Positions 1-8,720 of a stretch of DNA of 25,328 nucleotides are shown here, one piece after another (within the stretch, counting starts at the first letter, position 1; every line of letters begins with the position of its first letter). Source of the DNA: a virus; the IMG/VR virus record IMGVR_UViG_3300018049_000128, positions 1-25,328 of that record. One strand, 5' to 3'. Under the pieces are notes generated by a model that worked only from the letters and a program-made list of their open reading frames with translations, did not search any database and was not told the origin of the DNA. A program made the translations under genes and the position numbers.

Positions 1-784
1 CATAAGGCAAAATTTCTATGTCAGTTTTAGAACTTCCTTTTTCATATTGAACACCTGTTAACCAAAATTCATTATTTACAGTACCAGCTAAATTAACTTG
101 TCCTGTTGCTTTTTGACTACTACTTACAGTATTCCAACTAGTGTTTAATGCACCACTTTGATTTCCATAAGCTACATAAAAATCTATAGTTAAAGATTTA
201 TTAACATCATCTCTATATTTTCTAGCACTATCTCCTGGTATAGTTATTTCTTTTTGTTCCCAAGTATTAGCAGAATTAATAGTATAACTTTGAGATATAC
301 CACCTGCATAATCTGTGTTATTAAAAAACACAATATAAGTACCTGTAACATTTGATTTAACCCAAAATGAAAGTGTACTATCACTTGGTGTACTTGTACC
401 ATAAGATAAATCTTGAAGATCTCTACCTTCTAAAGCATAATGAAGAGTAGTATAACTATAACTAGCTAAACTTGCCTCTGCTGATTCACAAGTAATTTTT
501 AATGAAGATTTTAAACCTGAACCTAAAGGTATTATGTCAGTAGAACCTAAAGTTTGTTGAGTATAATCCTCTAACTTCTTTTGTTCCATTCCCCACGTAC
601 CACCTTGTAAAGTTTTAAGTTTCCATCTATCTAATGTATGAAATGTACTTGTACTATTTGAAATACTATTAGCTGATTGAGCACGTTGAGATACATCCAT
701 AGTACCATTTACTATTTTATTTCTAAAAGTTTCAAGGCTAGAACCTCCGCCTGATAAAACTGTTCCGCCTACATATAAAGCCAT
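1..784 (-). CDS. Tail fibre / adhesin, C-terminus beyond left edge
   Basis: Open frame from an ATG at 784 running off the left edge (261 complete codons seen). The start overlaps the stop of the upstream fibre gene as TAATG. The N-terminal part carries RNKIVNGTMDVSQRAQS, a form of the 'RN.I.NG...I.QR' motif common near the start of receptor-binding and fibre proteins of marine phages, followed by a Trp/Ser/Thr-rich beta-sandwich-like region (LDRW, TLSFWVKSN, WEQKEITIPG). The last visible residues, FWLTGVQYEKGSSKTDIEI, match the 'GVQLE.G...T.FE' block that usually closes the carbohydrate-binding-like domain of this family. Family membership is by motif recognition; receptor binding is inferred. 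The missing tail probably holds the usual CQRYF-type segment, which is not visible here. Confidence 0.85.
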   Translation of the reverse strand, partial: MALYVGGTVLSGGGSSLETFRNKIVNGTMDVSQRAQSANSISNSTSTFHTLDRWKLKTLQGGTWGMEQKKLEDYTQQTLGSTDIIPLGSGLKSSLKITCESAEASLASYSYTTLHYALEGRDLQDLSYGTSTPSDSTLSFWVKSNVTGTYIVFFNNTDYAGGISQSYTINSANTWEQKEITIPGDSARKYRDDVNKSLTIDFYVAYGNQSGALNTSWNTVSSSQKATGQVNLAGTVNNEFWLTGVQYEKGSSKTDIEILPY

Positions 785-3700
785 TATTCAATCTCCTTTA
801 GGCAGAATTTAAACTTCTTACCATTTTTGTTGTTAATAATATAAAGATCATTAGCACCTTCTTGAATTGTCCAATTACCAGTAGTCCCATCAACTGAGTT
901 ACCTTCCTTGTGTCTTTCATTAGATAAGTGTAAGTCACCAGTATAAATGTTTTGCCATTGTAAACTTGAAGAACCTAAGTCTTGAGCATTATCAGTGAAC
1001 GGCATTATTGAACCATTAGTTCTAACTACAGTAACACTACTATTACCTAAAGTAATTTCATTACTTACTGTTGCTGAACTTGGTTGAGCACTAAAACCAA
1101 CAAATGTATTGTTAGCACCTGTAGTTATTTGTTGACCTGCGGCCTTACCTATTGCTGTGTTAGTATAACCAGTTGTTAAGTTTGACATTGCACTTTCACC
1201 AACAGCAGTATTATCTGAACCACTAGATTGAGTAAATAAAGAATTATAACCCACAGCAGTACTAGAACTACCTGTATTATTCAGCAATGAACTTCTACCT
1301 ACAGCAACGTTTTGTTGACCAGTAACGTTTTGTCTCAATGAGAAGTTTCCAACAGCAGTATTACTTTGACCACTTGTAGTATCTCTACCAGAAGTATAAC
1401 CAATAAATACGTTATGATAGTTAGTAGTTGATTGGCCTGCTTGAGTACCAATAGCTATATTAGAGCCATTAGTTGTAGCCGCTGATAAAGTATTATAACC
1501 TATTGCAATGTTATCAGTACCGCTAGTTATATTTGTTCCAGCATTTTCACCAATACCAATGTTATCTGTTCCAGTAGTAATAGCATCTGTAGCACCACTA
1601 CCTAATCCTAAGTTGTGGTCTGTATCATATACAGCACTTGTTAAATCACCAATGTCACTAGCACCGCCACCAGAAGCAGAAGCAAAAGTAATGTCTGTTC
1701 CGTTAAATGTTAATACATCACCACTAGATGCACTTGAAGTTAATCCTGGTATTCTTAAAGAATCAACATTAGTATCTCCAAGTGTAATTTCATTTGTAGC
1801 ATTTGTTGCTGAAGCCTCAGCATTGTAACCAATAACTGTACAATTAGAACCATCAACAAAACTATCAGCGGCATTCTTACCAATAAAAGTATTACTACTA
1901 CCTGTAGTCATTGCTAAACCAGCTGATTCACCAACACTTACGTTCATTTGTCCAGTAGTTAATACTTTGTTTGCATTTGAACCTATACTTGTGTTGTTAT
2001 GAGATGTACCAGTTGAGTTTGATTGATAACCTATAGATACGTTATTAATACCACTTTGAGAAGAACCAAAAGCATCTTTACCAATAGCAATGTTATTACC
2101 ACCTGTTGTATTAGCAAAACCTGCCATGTCTCCTAAAAATACGTTTCTATTACCAGTAGTTATATTTGTACCTGATCTGTAACCTATAGCTATATTATCA
2201 ACACCAGATGTAATAGCATCCATAGCCTCGTCACCTAAACCTAAGTTATGATCTGAATCATAAATAGCATCTGATAAACCATTTATATCTGAAACACCAG
2301 AAGCAGAAGCAAAAGTTATATCTGTACCATTCCAAGTTAATACATCTCCTGTAGTTGCTGAACCAGTTAATCCAGGTATTCTTAATGAAGTAACATTGGA
2401 ATTACCTAAAGTAATTTCATTTGTTGCTGTAGCTGAACTTGGTTCTGCATCGTAACCTAAAGTAGTTATATTACTACCAGAAGTTAATGTTGAACCAGAA
2501 CTCCAACCAATTAAAGTATTACTACTTCCTAAAACATTCTCACCTGCTCTTGAACCTATACAAGTATTATAACCACCTGTAACTAAATCCCAACCAGATC
2601 TCATACCTAGTAAACAGTTTTCAGAACCAGTTGTAGTAAGTCTACCACTTTCATAACCTATGTATGTATTCCAAGAACCTGTTGTGTTTTTAACACCAGC
2701 TTGATACCCAATACCTATAGTACCGTTTGCTTGGTTATCACTTAATGCACTTCTACCAATAGCAACAGCTTTTTCACCAGCACTTGCATTGTACATAGCG
2801 TAACCACCAACAGCAACGTTATCTTTAGTAGTTGTAATTGATTGACCAGCATAATATCCAATAAATGTATTAGTATTACCAGTAGTAACACTATCACCAG
2901 TACCGTAACCAACAGCAACATTATTTCCAGCTGTGTTATTAATTAATGAGTTAGTACCAATTGCTACACAGTTTGCCGCTGTATGATTTTGTAAAGCAGA
3001 GTAACCAATTGCAATATTATTACTACCTGTAGAGTTTGCTTGTAAAGCTTGTGCACCTAAAACAATATTAGAACCACCACTAGTTATAGCTACTCCTGAA
3101 TTATCTCCAACAATAGTATTTCTATCACCTGTAGTTATAGCTGTTCCTGCATTATGACCAATACCAATATTATCAATACCACTTCCAGCAGTTATGTTAT
3201 CCATTGCATTATCACCAATACCAATGTTATGATCTGCATCATAAATAGCATCTGATAAGCCATCGATATCTGTAACACCACCACTTCCAGGTGCCGCAAT
3301 AACAAATGAATCTGTTGATGCTTGATAAGTTAATAGATCACCATCACTAGCACTACTAGTCATTCCTGGTATTCTAAATTTGAAAGGATAACTTGCACCT
3401 AATACAATTTCATAACTTGTTGTAGCAGTAGATGGTTGTGCACCGTAACCTAAACAAATATTCATAGTACCTGTAGATATATTCTCTCCAGTTTTAGCAC
3501 CGATAAGAGTATTATAAGAACCTGTACTCATACTATACCCAGCATTATATCCAAACAATGCATTTCTATAACCAGCTGTATTACCTGTACCTACCACTGA
3601 AGTTCCCGCTCTGTAACCAACAGCAGTATTTTCACTACCACCTATATTAGTTGTTAAGGCATCTGTACCAAAAGCAGTATTACTAAAACCAGTTGTTGTA

Positions 3701-3894
3701 TCATCTAAAGCCTGAGAACCAAAAGCTGTATTACCATCCCCAGTTGTTAAAGCCTCTAAAGTATTATAACCATAACCAGTTGATGCTGTTGCTGTAGTTA
3801 TATTATTTAAAGTATTTGTACCTGCGGCCATTGTATTTGTATTCTCAATTACATTGGCTGTGTCAGGTATCTTAATTTCTATATATCGTGACAT
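784..3894 (-). CDS. Giant modular beta-roll tail fibre (YadA-head-like repeats)
   Basis: 1036 residues, start supported by AAGGAA upstream. Nearly the whole chain is a repeat of about 14-16 residues of the type NTA(V/I)GY.AG..(I/L)TTG, like the left-handed beta-roll of YadA/trimeric autotransporter heads, so a trimeric rod is expected. Four beta-roll blocks (about residues 25-161, 223-492, 549-701, 759-945) each end in a (Q/E)PSSAT..NEITLG-type cap. Three homologous linkers follow (about 162-232, 493-563, 702-772) with RIPG(L/M)T.SA..GD.LT, then D(I/L)..L..A(I/V)YD.DHN. The C-terminus (about 970-1036) has DLGSSSLQWQNIYTGDLHL and ends NGKKFKFCLKEIE, a domain frequent at the end of marine phage fibres and possibly a trimerisation or folding cap. 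There is no signal peptide, so this is a virion protein rather than a secreted adhesin. Role as a host-adhesion fibre is inferred from repeats and position. Confidence 0.88.
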   Translation of the reverse strand: MSRYIEIKIPDTANVIENTNTMAAGTNTLNNITTATASTGYGYNTLEALTTGDGNTAFGSQALDDTTTGFSNTAFGTDALTTNIGGSENTAVGYRAGTSVVGTGNTAGYRNALFGYNAGYSMSTGSYNTLIGAKTGENISTGTMNICLGYGAQPSTATTSYEIVLGASYPFKFRIPGMTSSASDGDLLTYQASTDSFVIAAPGSGGVTDIDGLSDAIYDADHNIGIGDNAMDNITAGSGIDNIGIGHNAGTAITTGDRNTIVGDNSGVAITSGGSNIVLGAQALQANSTGSNNIAIGYSALQNHTAANCVAIGTNSLINNTAGNNVAVGYGTGDSVTTGNTNTFIGYYAGQSITTTKDNVAVGGYAMYNASAGEKAVAIGRSALSDNQANGTIGIGYQAGVKNTTGSWNTYIGYESGRLTTTGSENCLLGMRSGWDLVTGGYNTCIGSRAGENVLGSSNTLIGWSSGSTLTSGSNITTLGYDAEPSSATATNEITLGNSNVTSLRIPGLTGSATTGDVLTWNGTDITFASASGVSDINGLSDAIYDSDHNLGLGDEAMDAITSGVDNIAIGYRSGTNITTGNRNVFLGDMAGFANTTGGNNIAIGKDAFGSSQSGINNVSIGYQSNSTGTSHNNTSIGSNANKVLTTGQMNVSVGESAGLAMTTGSSNTFIGKNAADSFVDGSNCTVIGYNAEASATNATNEITLGDTNVDSLRIPGLTSSASSGDVLTFNGTDITFASASGGGASDIGDLTSAVYDTDHNLGLGSGATDAITTGTDNIGIGENAGTNITSGTDNIAIGYNTLSAATTNGSNIAIGTQAGQSTTNYHNVFIGYTSGRDTTSGQSNTAVGNFSLRQNVTGQQNVAVGRSSLLNNTGSSSTAVGYNSLFTQSSGSDNTAVGESAMSNLTTGYTNTAIGKAAGQQITTGANNTFVGFSAQPSSATVSNEITLGNSSVTVVRTNGSIMPFTDNAQDLGSSSLQWQNIYTGDLHLSNERHKEGNSVDGTTGNWTIQEGANDLYIINNKNGKKFKFCLKEIE

Positions 3895-3912
3895 TTAAAA
3901 TTCCTTATATTG

Positions 3913-3940
3913 TGTGTGGCCCAAATAAATGAGCCACACA
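3913..3940 (-). terminator. Intergenic hairpin between two fibre genes
   Basis: Perfect 8-bp inverted repeat TGTGTGGC / GCCACACA with a 12-base loop in the 55-base gap upstream of the giant fibre gene. No clear U-tract follows on the minus strand, so it may be a weak attenuator, an RNA-processing or a stability element rather than a classical intrinsic terminator. Confidence 0.4.
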
Positions 3941-3949
3941 AAATTATTA

Positions 3950-5404
3950 TTACTTATTAGTTAAAACCCAACCATAAGAACTAATGAACATAAGTTCAAA
4001 ACCAGCTCTTGAAGTTGCAACTGTTAAGTCAGATGCGTCACCTTGTATGTTATTACCATTTCTAGCAATAGTTATATTGTTAGACGCCGCGTTACCACCA
4101 ACATCAACAATCTTAACTAATTCACCACTACTTGGAGAACCAGGTAGAGTTACTGTTACAGCCGCAGACGTAGTATCTATAAAGAAACCTTGCCAGTATT
4201 CAGCTGAAGAAACAGAGAATGAACTAGTTTTAACTGTAGTATCCCATTTACCAAAAGATACATTAGCATTGTTTACCCATGCAGAACCATTGTAAACTAA
4301 AGCATCTTTATTAGATGCAGAAGTAATAGTTACATCAGATAAGTCACCAATGTTTTCATTTGTAATGTCAGATATGAATGCACTGTCATTAGTAAAATCA
4401 GATACATTAGTTGGTGTACCAGATAAATCTGTGTACGCTAATTGAGCATTTACAAAGTTAGAACCATCATGTCTAATAACTTGACCAGATGATGCTGTAG
4501 TAATTGTAACATCACTTAGTTCATCAATTGATTCACTGTTAATGTTTTGTAAAGCAGTGTCAGCTTTAGCACCTTGAGCCGCAGTAGCATAATCACTAGC
4601 CGCAGTAGTAGCCGCAGAACCTAGACCTAAAGTAGTTCTAGCTGTAGCCGCATCAGCATCGTCAATTAAAGTTCCACCAAAAGTAGAAACTGAAGAAGCA
4701 TCTAATTTAGCCGCTAAATCAGTTGTTAAGTTTGTTACTTGTGATTGAGCAATTGTTAAAGCCGCCTCATGTTGAGTAACAGATGCCTCAGGTACAGTAG
4801 TTGATAAAACAACATTTGCAGTACCGTCAAAAGAAACAGCAGAAGCAGTTACATCACCACTTAAACTAAAGTCTCTAGCAGTTGCTAATCTTGTAGCTGA
4901 ATCTGAAGTAGATACAGAATCATTAATCTGTACATATGAACTACCAGACCATCTGTAAATATCACCAGTTGATTGATCTACATAAAGTTTGCCAGTTTCA
5001 CCAGTTGTTGGGAATGATGACACATTAGCATATTCAGCAACATCATCTACATAAGATGGAAGTTGAGATGCAGGAACTTTAGCATTACTATCTAGTGATG
5101 CATAACCATTAGCTTGACCTTTTTCAGAAGTAGCTTGTAAACCAGAAGCACTAGTAGAAACAGCACTTGCGATTTCTGTATCTACATAATCTTTAGTTGT
5201 TACATCAGTTGCATTCGTTGGTGTAAACGATGCGTCTAATGCAATCGAGTCAGCAAGAATACCACCAACTATTTCAAGTTCTACACTTGGAGTTATAGTA
5301 CCTATACCTACTCTGTTATTAGCACTATCAACATGTAACGTAGTTGAGTCTACTGTTAGATTGTTGATTTGACTATTTGTTTTTATATCTATATAATTAG
5401 CCAT
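3950..5404 (-). CDS. Tail fibre protein with shared C-terminal beta-domain
   Basis: 484 residues; start preceded by AAGGAAAAC. The N-terminus (MANYIDIKTNSQINNL, then NRVGIGT.TPS.ELE) is of the kind seen in phage fibres and resembles the YIEIKI start of the next gene. Residues about 95-165 hold a NGYASLDSNAKVPASQLP / TGKLYVDQSTGDIYRW segment, common in phage fibre and collar proteins. The middle is a low-complexity Ala/Ser/Thr helical-stalk region (AAKLDASS, RTTLGLGSAA). Repeats of the type LSDVTIT.AS...V..(H/N)(D/G)GS lie before a C-terminal domain (residues 385-484) ending FELMFISSYGWVLTNK. That domain is paralogous to the C-terminus of the neighbouring collagen-like fibre. The exact attachment point on the tail is unknown. 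Confidence 0.8.
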   Translation of the reverse strand: MANYIDIKTNSQINNLTVDSTTLHVDSANNRVGIGTITPSVELEIVGGILADSIALDASFTPTNATDVTTKDYVDTEIASAVSTSASGLQATSEKGQANGYASLDSNAKVPASQLPSYVDDVAEYANVSSFPTTGETGKLYVDQSTGDIYRWSGSSYVQINDSVSTSDSATRLATARDFSLSGDVTASAVSFDGTANVVLSTTVPEASVTQHEAALTIAQSQVTNLTTDLAAKLDASSVSTFGGTLIDDADAATARTTLGLGSAATTAASDYATAAQGAKADTALQNINSESIDELSDVTITTASSGQVIRHDGSNFVNAQLAYTDLSGTPTNVSDFTNDSAFISDITNENIGDLSDVTITSASNKDALVYNGSAWVNNANVSFGKWDTTVKTSSFSVSSAEYWQGFFIDTTSAAVTVTLPGSPSSGELVKIVDVGGNAASNNITIARNGNNIQGDASDLTVATSRAGFELMFISSYGWVLTNK

Positions 5405-5422
5405 TATTTGTTTTCCTTATTA

Positions 5423-7330
5423 TTATTTAGTTGTTAAGAACCAGCCGTAAGAATTTACGTACATTAATTCAAATGCCGCATTATTTAAAGCCACGTTCAA
5501 ATTACCAGAACCACCCTGAATACTATTTCCACTAGGGTTTATTGTTAAACTATTTGATGATAAATTACCACCAACATCCAAAAATCTTACCTTTTGCATA
5601 TGATTTGGTGTAGTAGGTAAAGTTACAGTTATACTCGTAGTCGCTGTATCTATTAAATATCCTGTCCATTGATCTCCAGAAGAGACAGTGAAATTCGATG
5701 TTTTAACTGATGAGTCATAAGTACCATGAGATACTTGTGAATCTACATAAGCTTTAACTGATTGTTGTGTTGGAAAATGACTGGCAGAATTAGAAGTCAT
5801 ATCATCTTCATCTAATTTAAACTGAGAATTTATTCTACTATCAACTCTACTATCAGTATAAAATAATTTAGAACCCTCAGATATATGATTTGTACTATTA
5901 GGTATACTAAAAGCACCAGTAGATTGATTATATCCCGCAGTACCAATAGTTGCACTTACAGCAGATCTAACTCTTGTATCAGTATAATATAAATTAGAAC
6001 CTTCAGCTAAATCACTTGTTGTGTTATTTGATAATGTTTCTTCATCACCAGCATTAACCCAACCACTTCCATTGTATCTTAATACTTGACCATTAGAAGG
6101 TGAAGTGACTGTTACGTTTCCAATATCACTTAGATCATTATTTGTTAAATCATAACCACCAACACTATTAGCACTAATTGTTAATTGGTTGTTAGCATCA
6201 TCATAATTAAATGTAACATTAGAACCAGCTACTAATAAGTTAGATATTCTATCATCTACTCTTTCATCAGTATAATATAAATTGTTTGAACCTTCAGGTA
6301 AACTATCTGTATCAGCATTAGTTTGATCTGTTTGGTTTTCCCATACAGAACCATTCCATTTTAATACTTGACCTATTTGTGCATTACTAACATTAACATC
6401 ATTTAAATAACTAATACTCTTAGCCGCAATTCTTGTATCAACTTTAGTATCAGTATAATAAAAGTTAACACTACCTTCAGATAAGTCATCAGTAGTTTTA
6501 GTTGATAATCTAGTATCAAAAGCACTATCAACTCTAGCATTTGTAAAGTATAAATTACTTCCTTCTGCTAAATCAGATGTAGTTTTAACAGATAACCTTT
6601 GATCAAAAGCCGCATAAGCTCTTGTGTCAGTGTAATATAAATTACCACCTTCAGCTATATCGTCAGTTGTTTTACTTGCTATGTTAGCATTAACTCTAGC
6701 CTCAGTGTAATATAAAGCACTTCCTTCAGCTATATCATCAGTTGTCTTAGTTGCAAGTCTTGTATCAAATGTAGTATTAAAATCAGCAATAGCTAATTTA
6801 GTTGCAATACTAGCTGTTAAAGTACTAGCAAGATTAGCATCATCATTTAATGCTGTTGATATTTCTCCAAGTGTATCAAGTTGAGCTGGTGAACCATTAA
6901 CTAAGTTTGCTACAGCTTGATCAGTATATGCATTAGCTTGTTGTACAGCATTACCTTGTACAGCACCTTGCGATATTGTTAAAAAATCTGAGTATCTAAT
7001 TTTGTATTCTACAAATGTATTATCACTAGACCACAATACCCAGTCATTAGTTGTTATTGCAGTACTTGTAACGTATTCACTAAAATCCCATTTATCACCC
7101 TTTGGGCCTGTTGGGCCTTGAGGGCCTTGTGGGCCTACTGGGCCTGTTATAGATACACCTTGATCTCCTCTAGGGCCTTGTACACCCTGTGGGCCAGTTG
7201 CTCCTGTTAAACCTGTAGGGCCTGTTGGGCCTGTTGGGCCTTGAGGGCCTGTTGGGCCTACTGGGCCTTGTGGGCCTATCAAACCTACATTACCGTACTC
7301 ATCTGTAAATGTTCCATAAGTTATTGACAT
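5423..7330 (-). CDS. Collagen-like tail fibre with EGS.LYYTD repeats
   Basis: 635 residues; AAAGGA precedes the start. Residues 16-80 form 21 Gly-X-Y triplets (15, an IT interruption, then 6), expected to make a collagen triple helix and so a trimeric stalk. Residues 147-196 carry a [15 protein letters not shown] module that is also present in the 657-residue fibre upstream. Seven units of the form DD(I/L).EG(S)NLYYTD.RVD.(R/A)I follow up to residue 500. The C-terminal domain (538-635) starts at [14 protein letters not shown] and ends [10 protein letters not shown]; it is homologous to the C-terminus of the next gene. Everything points to an elongated trimeric adhesion fibre; the receptor is unknown. 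Confidence 0.85.
   Translation of the reverse strand: MSITYGTFTDEYGNVGLIGPQGPVGPTGPQGPTGPTGPTGLTGATGPQGVQGPRGDQGVSITGPVGPQGPQGPTGPKGDKWDFSEYVTSTAITTNDWVLWSSDNTFVEYKIRYSDFLTISQGAVQGNAVQQANAYTDQAVANLVNGSPAQLDTLGEISTALNDDANLASTLTASIATKLAIADFNTTFDTRLATKTTDDIAEGSALYYTEARVNANIASKTTDDIAEGGNLYYTDTRAYAAFDQRLSVKTTSDLAEGSNLYFTNARVDSAFDTRLSTKTTDDLSEGSVNFYYTDTKVDTRIAAKSISYLNDVNVSNAQIGQVLKWNGSVWENQTDQTNADTDSLPEGSNNLYYTDERVDDRISNLLVAGSNVTFNYDDANNQLTISANSVGGYDLTNNDLSDIGNVTVTSPSNGQVLRYNGSGWVNAGDEETLSNNTTSDLAEGSNLYYTDTRVRSAVSATIGTAGYNQSTGAFSIPNSTNHISEGSKLFYTDSRVDSRINSQFKLDEDDMTSNSASHFPTQQSVKAYVDSQVSHGTYDSSVKTSNFTVSSGDQWTGYLIDTATTSITVTLPTTPNHMQKVRFLDVGGNLSSNSLTINPSGNSIQGGSGNLNVALNNAAFELMYVNSYGWFLTTK
7091..7285 (-). 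repeat. Collagen-like Gly-X-Y tract inside fibre gene
   Basis: Twenty-one GXY triplets with one two-residue interruption. Every Gly followed by Pro uses GGC, mostly GGC-CCA, while Gly not followed by Pro uses GGT or GGA, which makes this stretch visibly richer in G/C than the gene around it. Confidence 0.9.
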
Positions 7331-7341
7331 TTTTAATTCCT

Positions 7342-7794
7342 TTATAAGTTAGGTTGATATCTTATTATAAATAAGAACCTTATTGATTTAATTTCTTCAC
7401 CGTTTTGCCATTGCACCTTTACAGCAACTATATATGGAGTTGTTGAATCTGGGCTTGACGTATGTACATGACCACCTTGATTAAAATCAGATAATAAAGT
7501 ACTTGGTATTAGAAAACTAAATCCACCAACAGCCTTATCTCTTATCACTTGTGTATCAGTGTATGTTGTAACATTTGAGTTACTATCTTTTTGTAAATTT
7601 TCTATAACGGCAACACTTCTTTTATAACTTACAGTTCCCGTAAATAATTCTGCGTTTATTGTAAATGTAGTTGTTGTAAAATCTGTATTATCACCACTCG
7701 AAATTGTTTTCTTAAATTGATTGGTTTCTAATATCTCTTCAGCAACAACATCATCTGCACCACCTAAGTAGTGTGCAATGTTAGATATTCTCAT
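7342..7794 (-). CDS. Unassigned protein within fibre cluster
   Basis: 150 residues, start [12 protein letters not shown] with AGGAG upstream. I do not recognise the family. The sequence alternates short hydrophobic stretches typical of beta strands ([42 protein letters not shown]) and has no signal peptide or long membrane helix. It sits between a LamG-like and a collagen-like fibre gene with its own ribosome binding site. A small beta-structured fibre accessory, baseplate decoration or fibre-assembly factor is possible, but that is only suggested by position. Confidence 0.7.
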   Translation of the reverse strand: MRISNIAHYLGGADDVVAEEILETNQFKKTISSGDNTDFTTTTFTINAELFTGTVSYKRSVAVIENLQKDSNSNVTTYTDTQVIRDKAVGGFSFLIPSTLLSDFNQGGHVHTSSPDSTTPYIVAVKVQWQNGEEIKSIRFLFIIRYQPNL

Positions 7795-7822
7795 AATTAT
7801 CTCCTATTGGTTAGTTTATGAG

Positions 7823-7850
7823 TTTATATAAAACTATAGTCTTATATAAA
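7823..7850. other. 28-bp near-perfect AT-rich palindrome
   Basis: Nine-base arms TTTATATAA / TTATATAAA enclose an ACTATAGT palindrome, with one mismatched position pair (A/C). It lies in the 61-base gap between the unassigned 150-residue gene and the LamG-like gene. It could form a hairpin in RNA or be a dimeric protein-binding site; no U-tract follows on the minus strand. Confidence 0.5.
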
Positions 7851-7855
7851 TTTTG

Positions 7856-8710
7856 TTATGGGGCATTACTCTTATATGGATGTGAATTAGGTAAACGACC
7901 AGTTAATCCCCATTTATGAGCAAGATAACCCTCAGCTTTTTCAAAATGTGTTATGTCAGTACCACTAGTTCCAGGCATACCATTAATAAAAAATATTTCA
8001 GCTACTCGACCATCTAATTCTTGCGATGCTCTATTTCTCATTAGCCTTAATTGTTGGTTTTGTGATAAGTTATTATCATAATCATTTACTGGTGTAAATG
8101 CGTTAGACCCATCTACTCTTAAACCTATTTGATTACCTGTTTTATTAAAATAAACACCAACAATCTGATAAGTATATCTACTTAATGATATTAAATTCCA
8201 TTGTTGAAGATTACCAATTGTTGAACTAATCCTATTACTACTTAAACCATCTAAGTCTAATTCTCCAGGCCAAGTATCATTATTTGCACCTGAACTCATA
8301 GAATAATCTCTTTTTTGATTTGCATTAGTTTCTATAGACCACAATGAATCTGAAGTTGAGTTTACGTTGTCCCATTTAAAAATACCAATAGCAAAATGAT
8401 TTCCACCAGTTATTGTATTATAATAAGTTGAACTTTGTATATACTCATTAGACCCATTAAAATCTAAAACATTTTTATTATTTAAATCGTTAATTAAATT
8501 AGGTGTACCGCCTATATTAAAACTATGTACACCTGCTTTATCTGTTACACCAATAACTGTAGCACCTGAAGTAGAAATACTAGAACTGTCATTAGCATCA
8601 ATCCATAATGCTACATTAAGATCAGACGGAACCCATGCAGGAGTTGTCCCTCCACTTGTTATTGCTCTTCTTGTCATTGAATGACCAATAGAACTAAACG
8701 ATGAACCCAT
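7856..8710 (-). CDS. LamG/concanavalin-like domain tail protein
   Basis: 284 residues from the ATG at 8710 (MGSSFSSIGHSM), chosen because GGGGAAA lies just upstream and it avoids overlap with the preceding gene; a longer in-frame ATG at 8752 exists. The body shows the LamG-like jelly-roll pattern: PSDLNVALWIDANDSSSI, VTDKAG, VLDFNGSNEYI, FAIGIFKWD, then RVAEIFFING and a closing EGYLAHKWGLTGRLPNSHP. That closing motif is characteristic of LamG-type (concanavalin A-like) domains in marine phage and bacterial surface proteins. A glycan-binding tip protein attached to the neighbouring fibres is the likely role; the ligand is unknown. Confidence 0.82.
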   Translation of the reverse strand: MGSSFSSIGHSMTRRAITSGGTTPAWVPSDLNVALWIDANDSSSISTSGATVIGVTDKAGVHSFNIGGTPNLINDLNNKNVLDFNGSNEYIQSSTYYNTITGGNHFAIGIFKWDNVNSTSDSLWSIETNANQKRDYSMSSGANNDTWPGELDLDGLSSNRISSTIGNLQQWNLISLSRYTYQIVGVYFNKTGNQIGLRVDGSNAFTPVNDYDNNLSQNQQLRLMRNRASQELDGRVAEIFFINGMPGTSGTDITHFEKAEGYLAHKWGLTGRLPNSHPYKSNAP

Positions 8711-8720
8711 GATATTTCCC

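Noticed and set aside
1508-1828. Plus-strand open frame of 106 codons
   Set aside because: Lies fully inside the beta-roll fibre gene; Val/Pro/Ser-rich composition is the antisense shadow of its repeats, with no ribosome site.
784-3894. Regular repeats resembling a CRISPR array
   Set aside because: Repeats are protein-coding, divergent at DNA level and without constant spacers; they encode beta-roll units.
784-3894. Secreted trimeric autotransporter adhesin of a bacterium
   Set aside because: No signal peptide or outer-membrane anchor, and the gene is embedded in a phage late operon.
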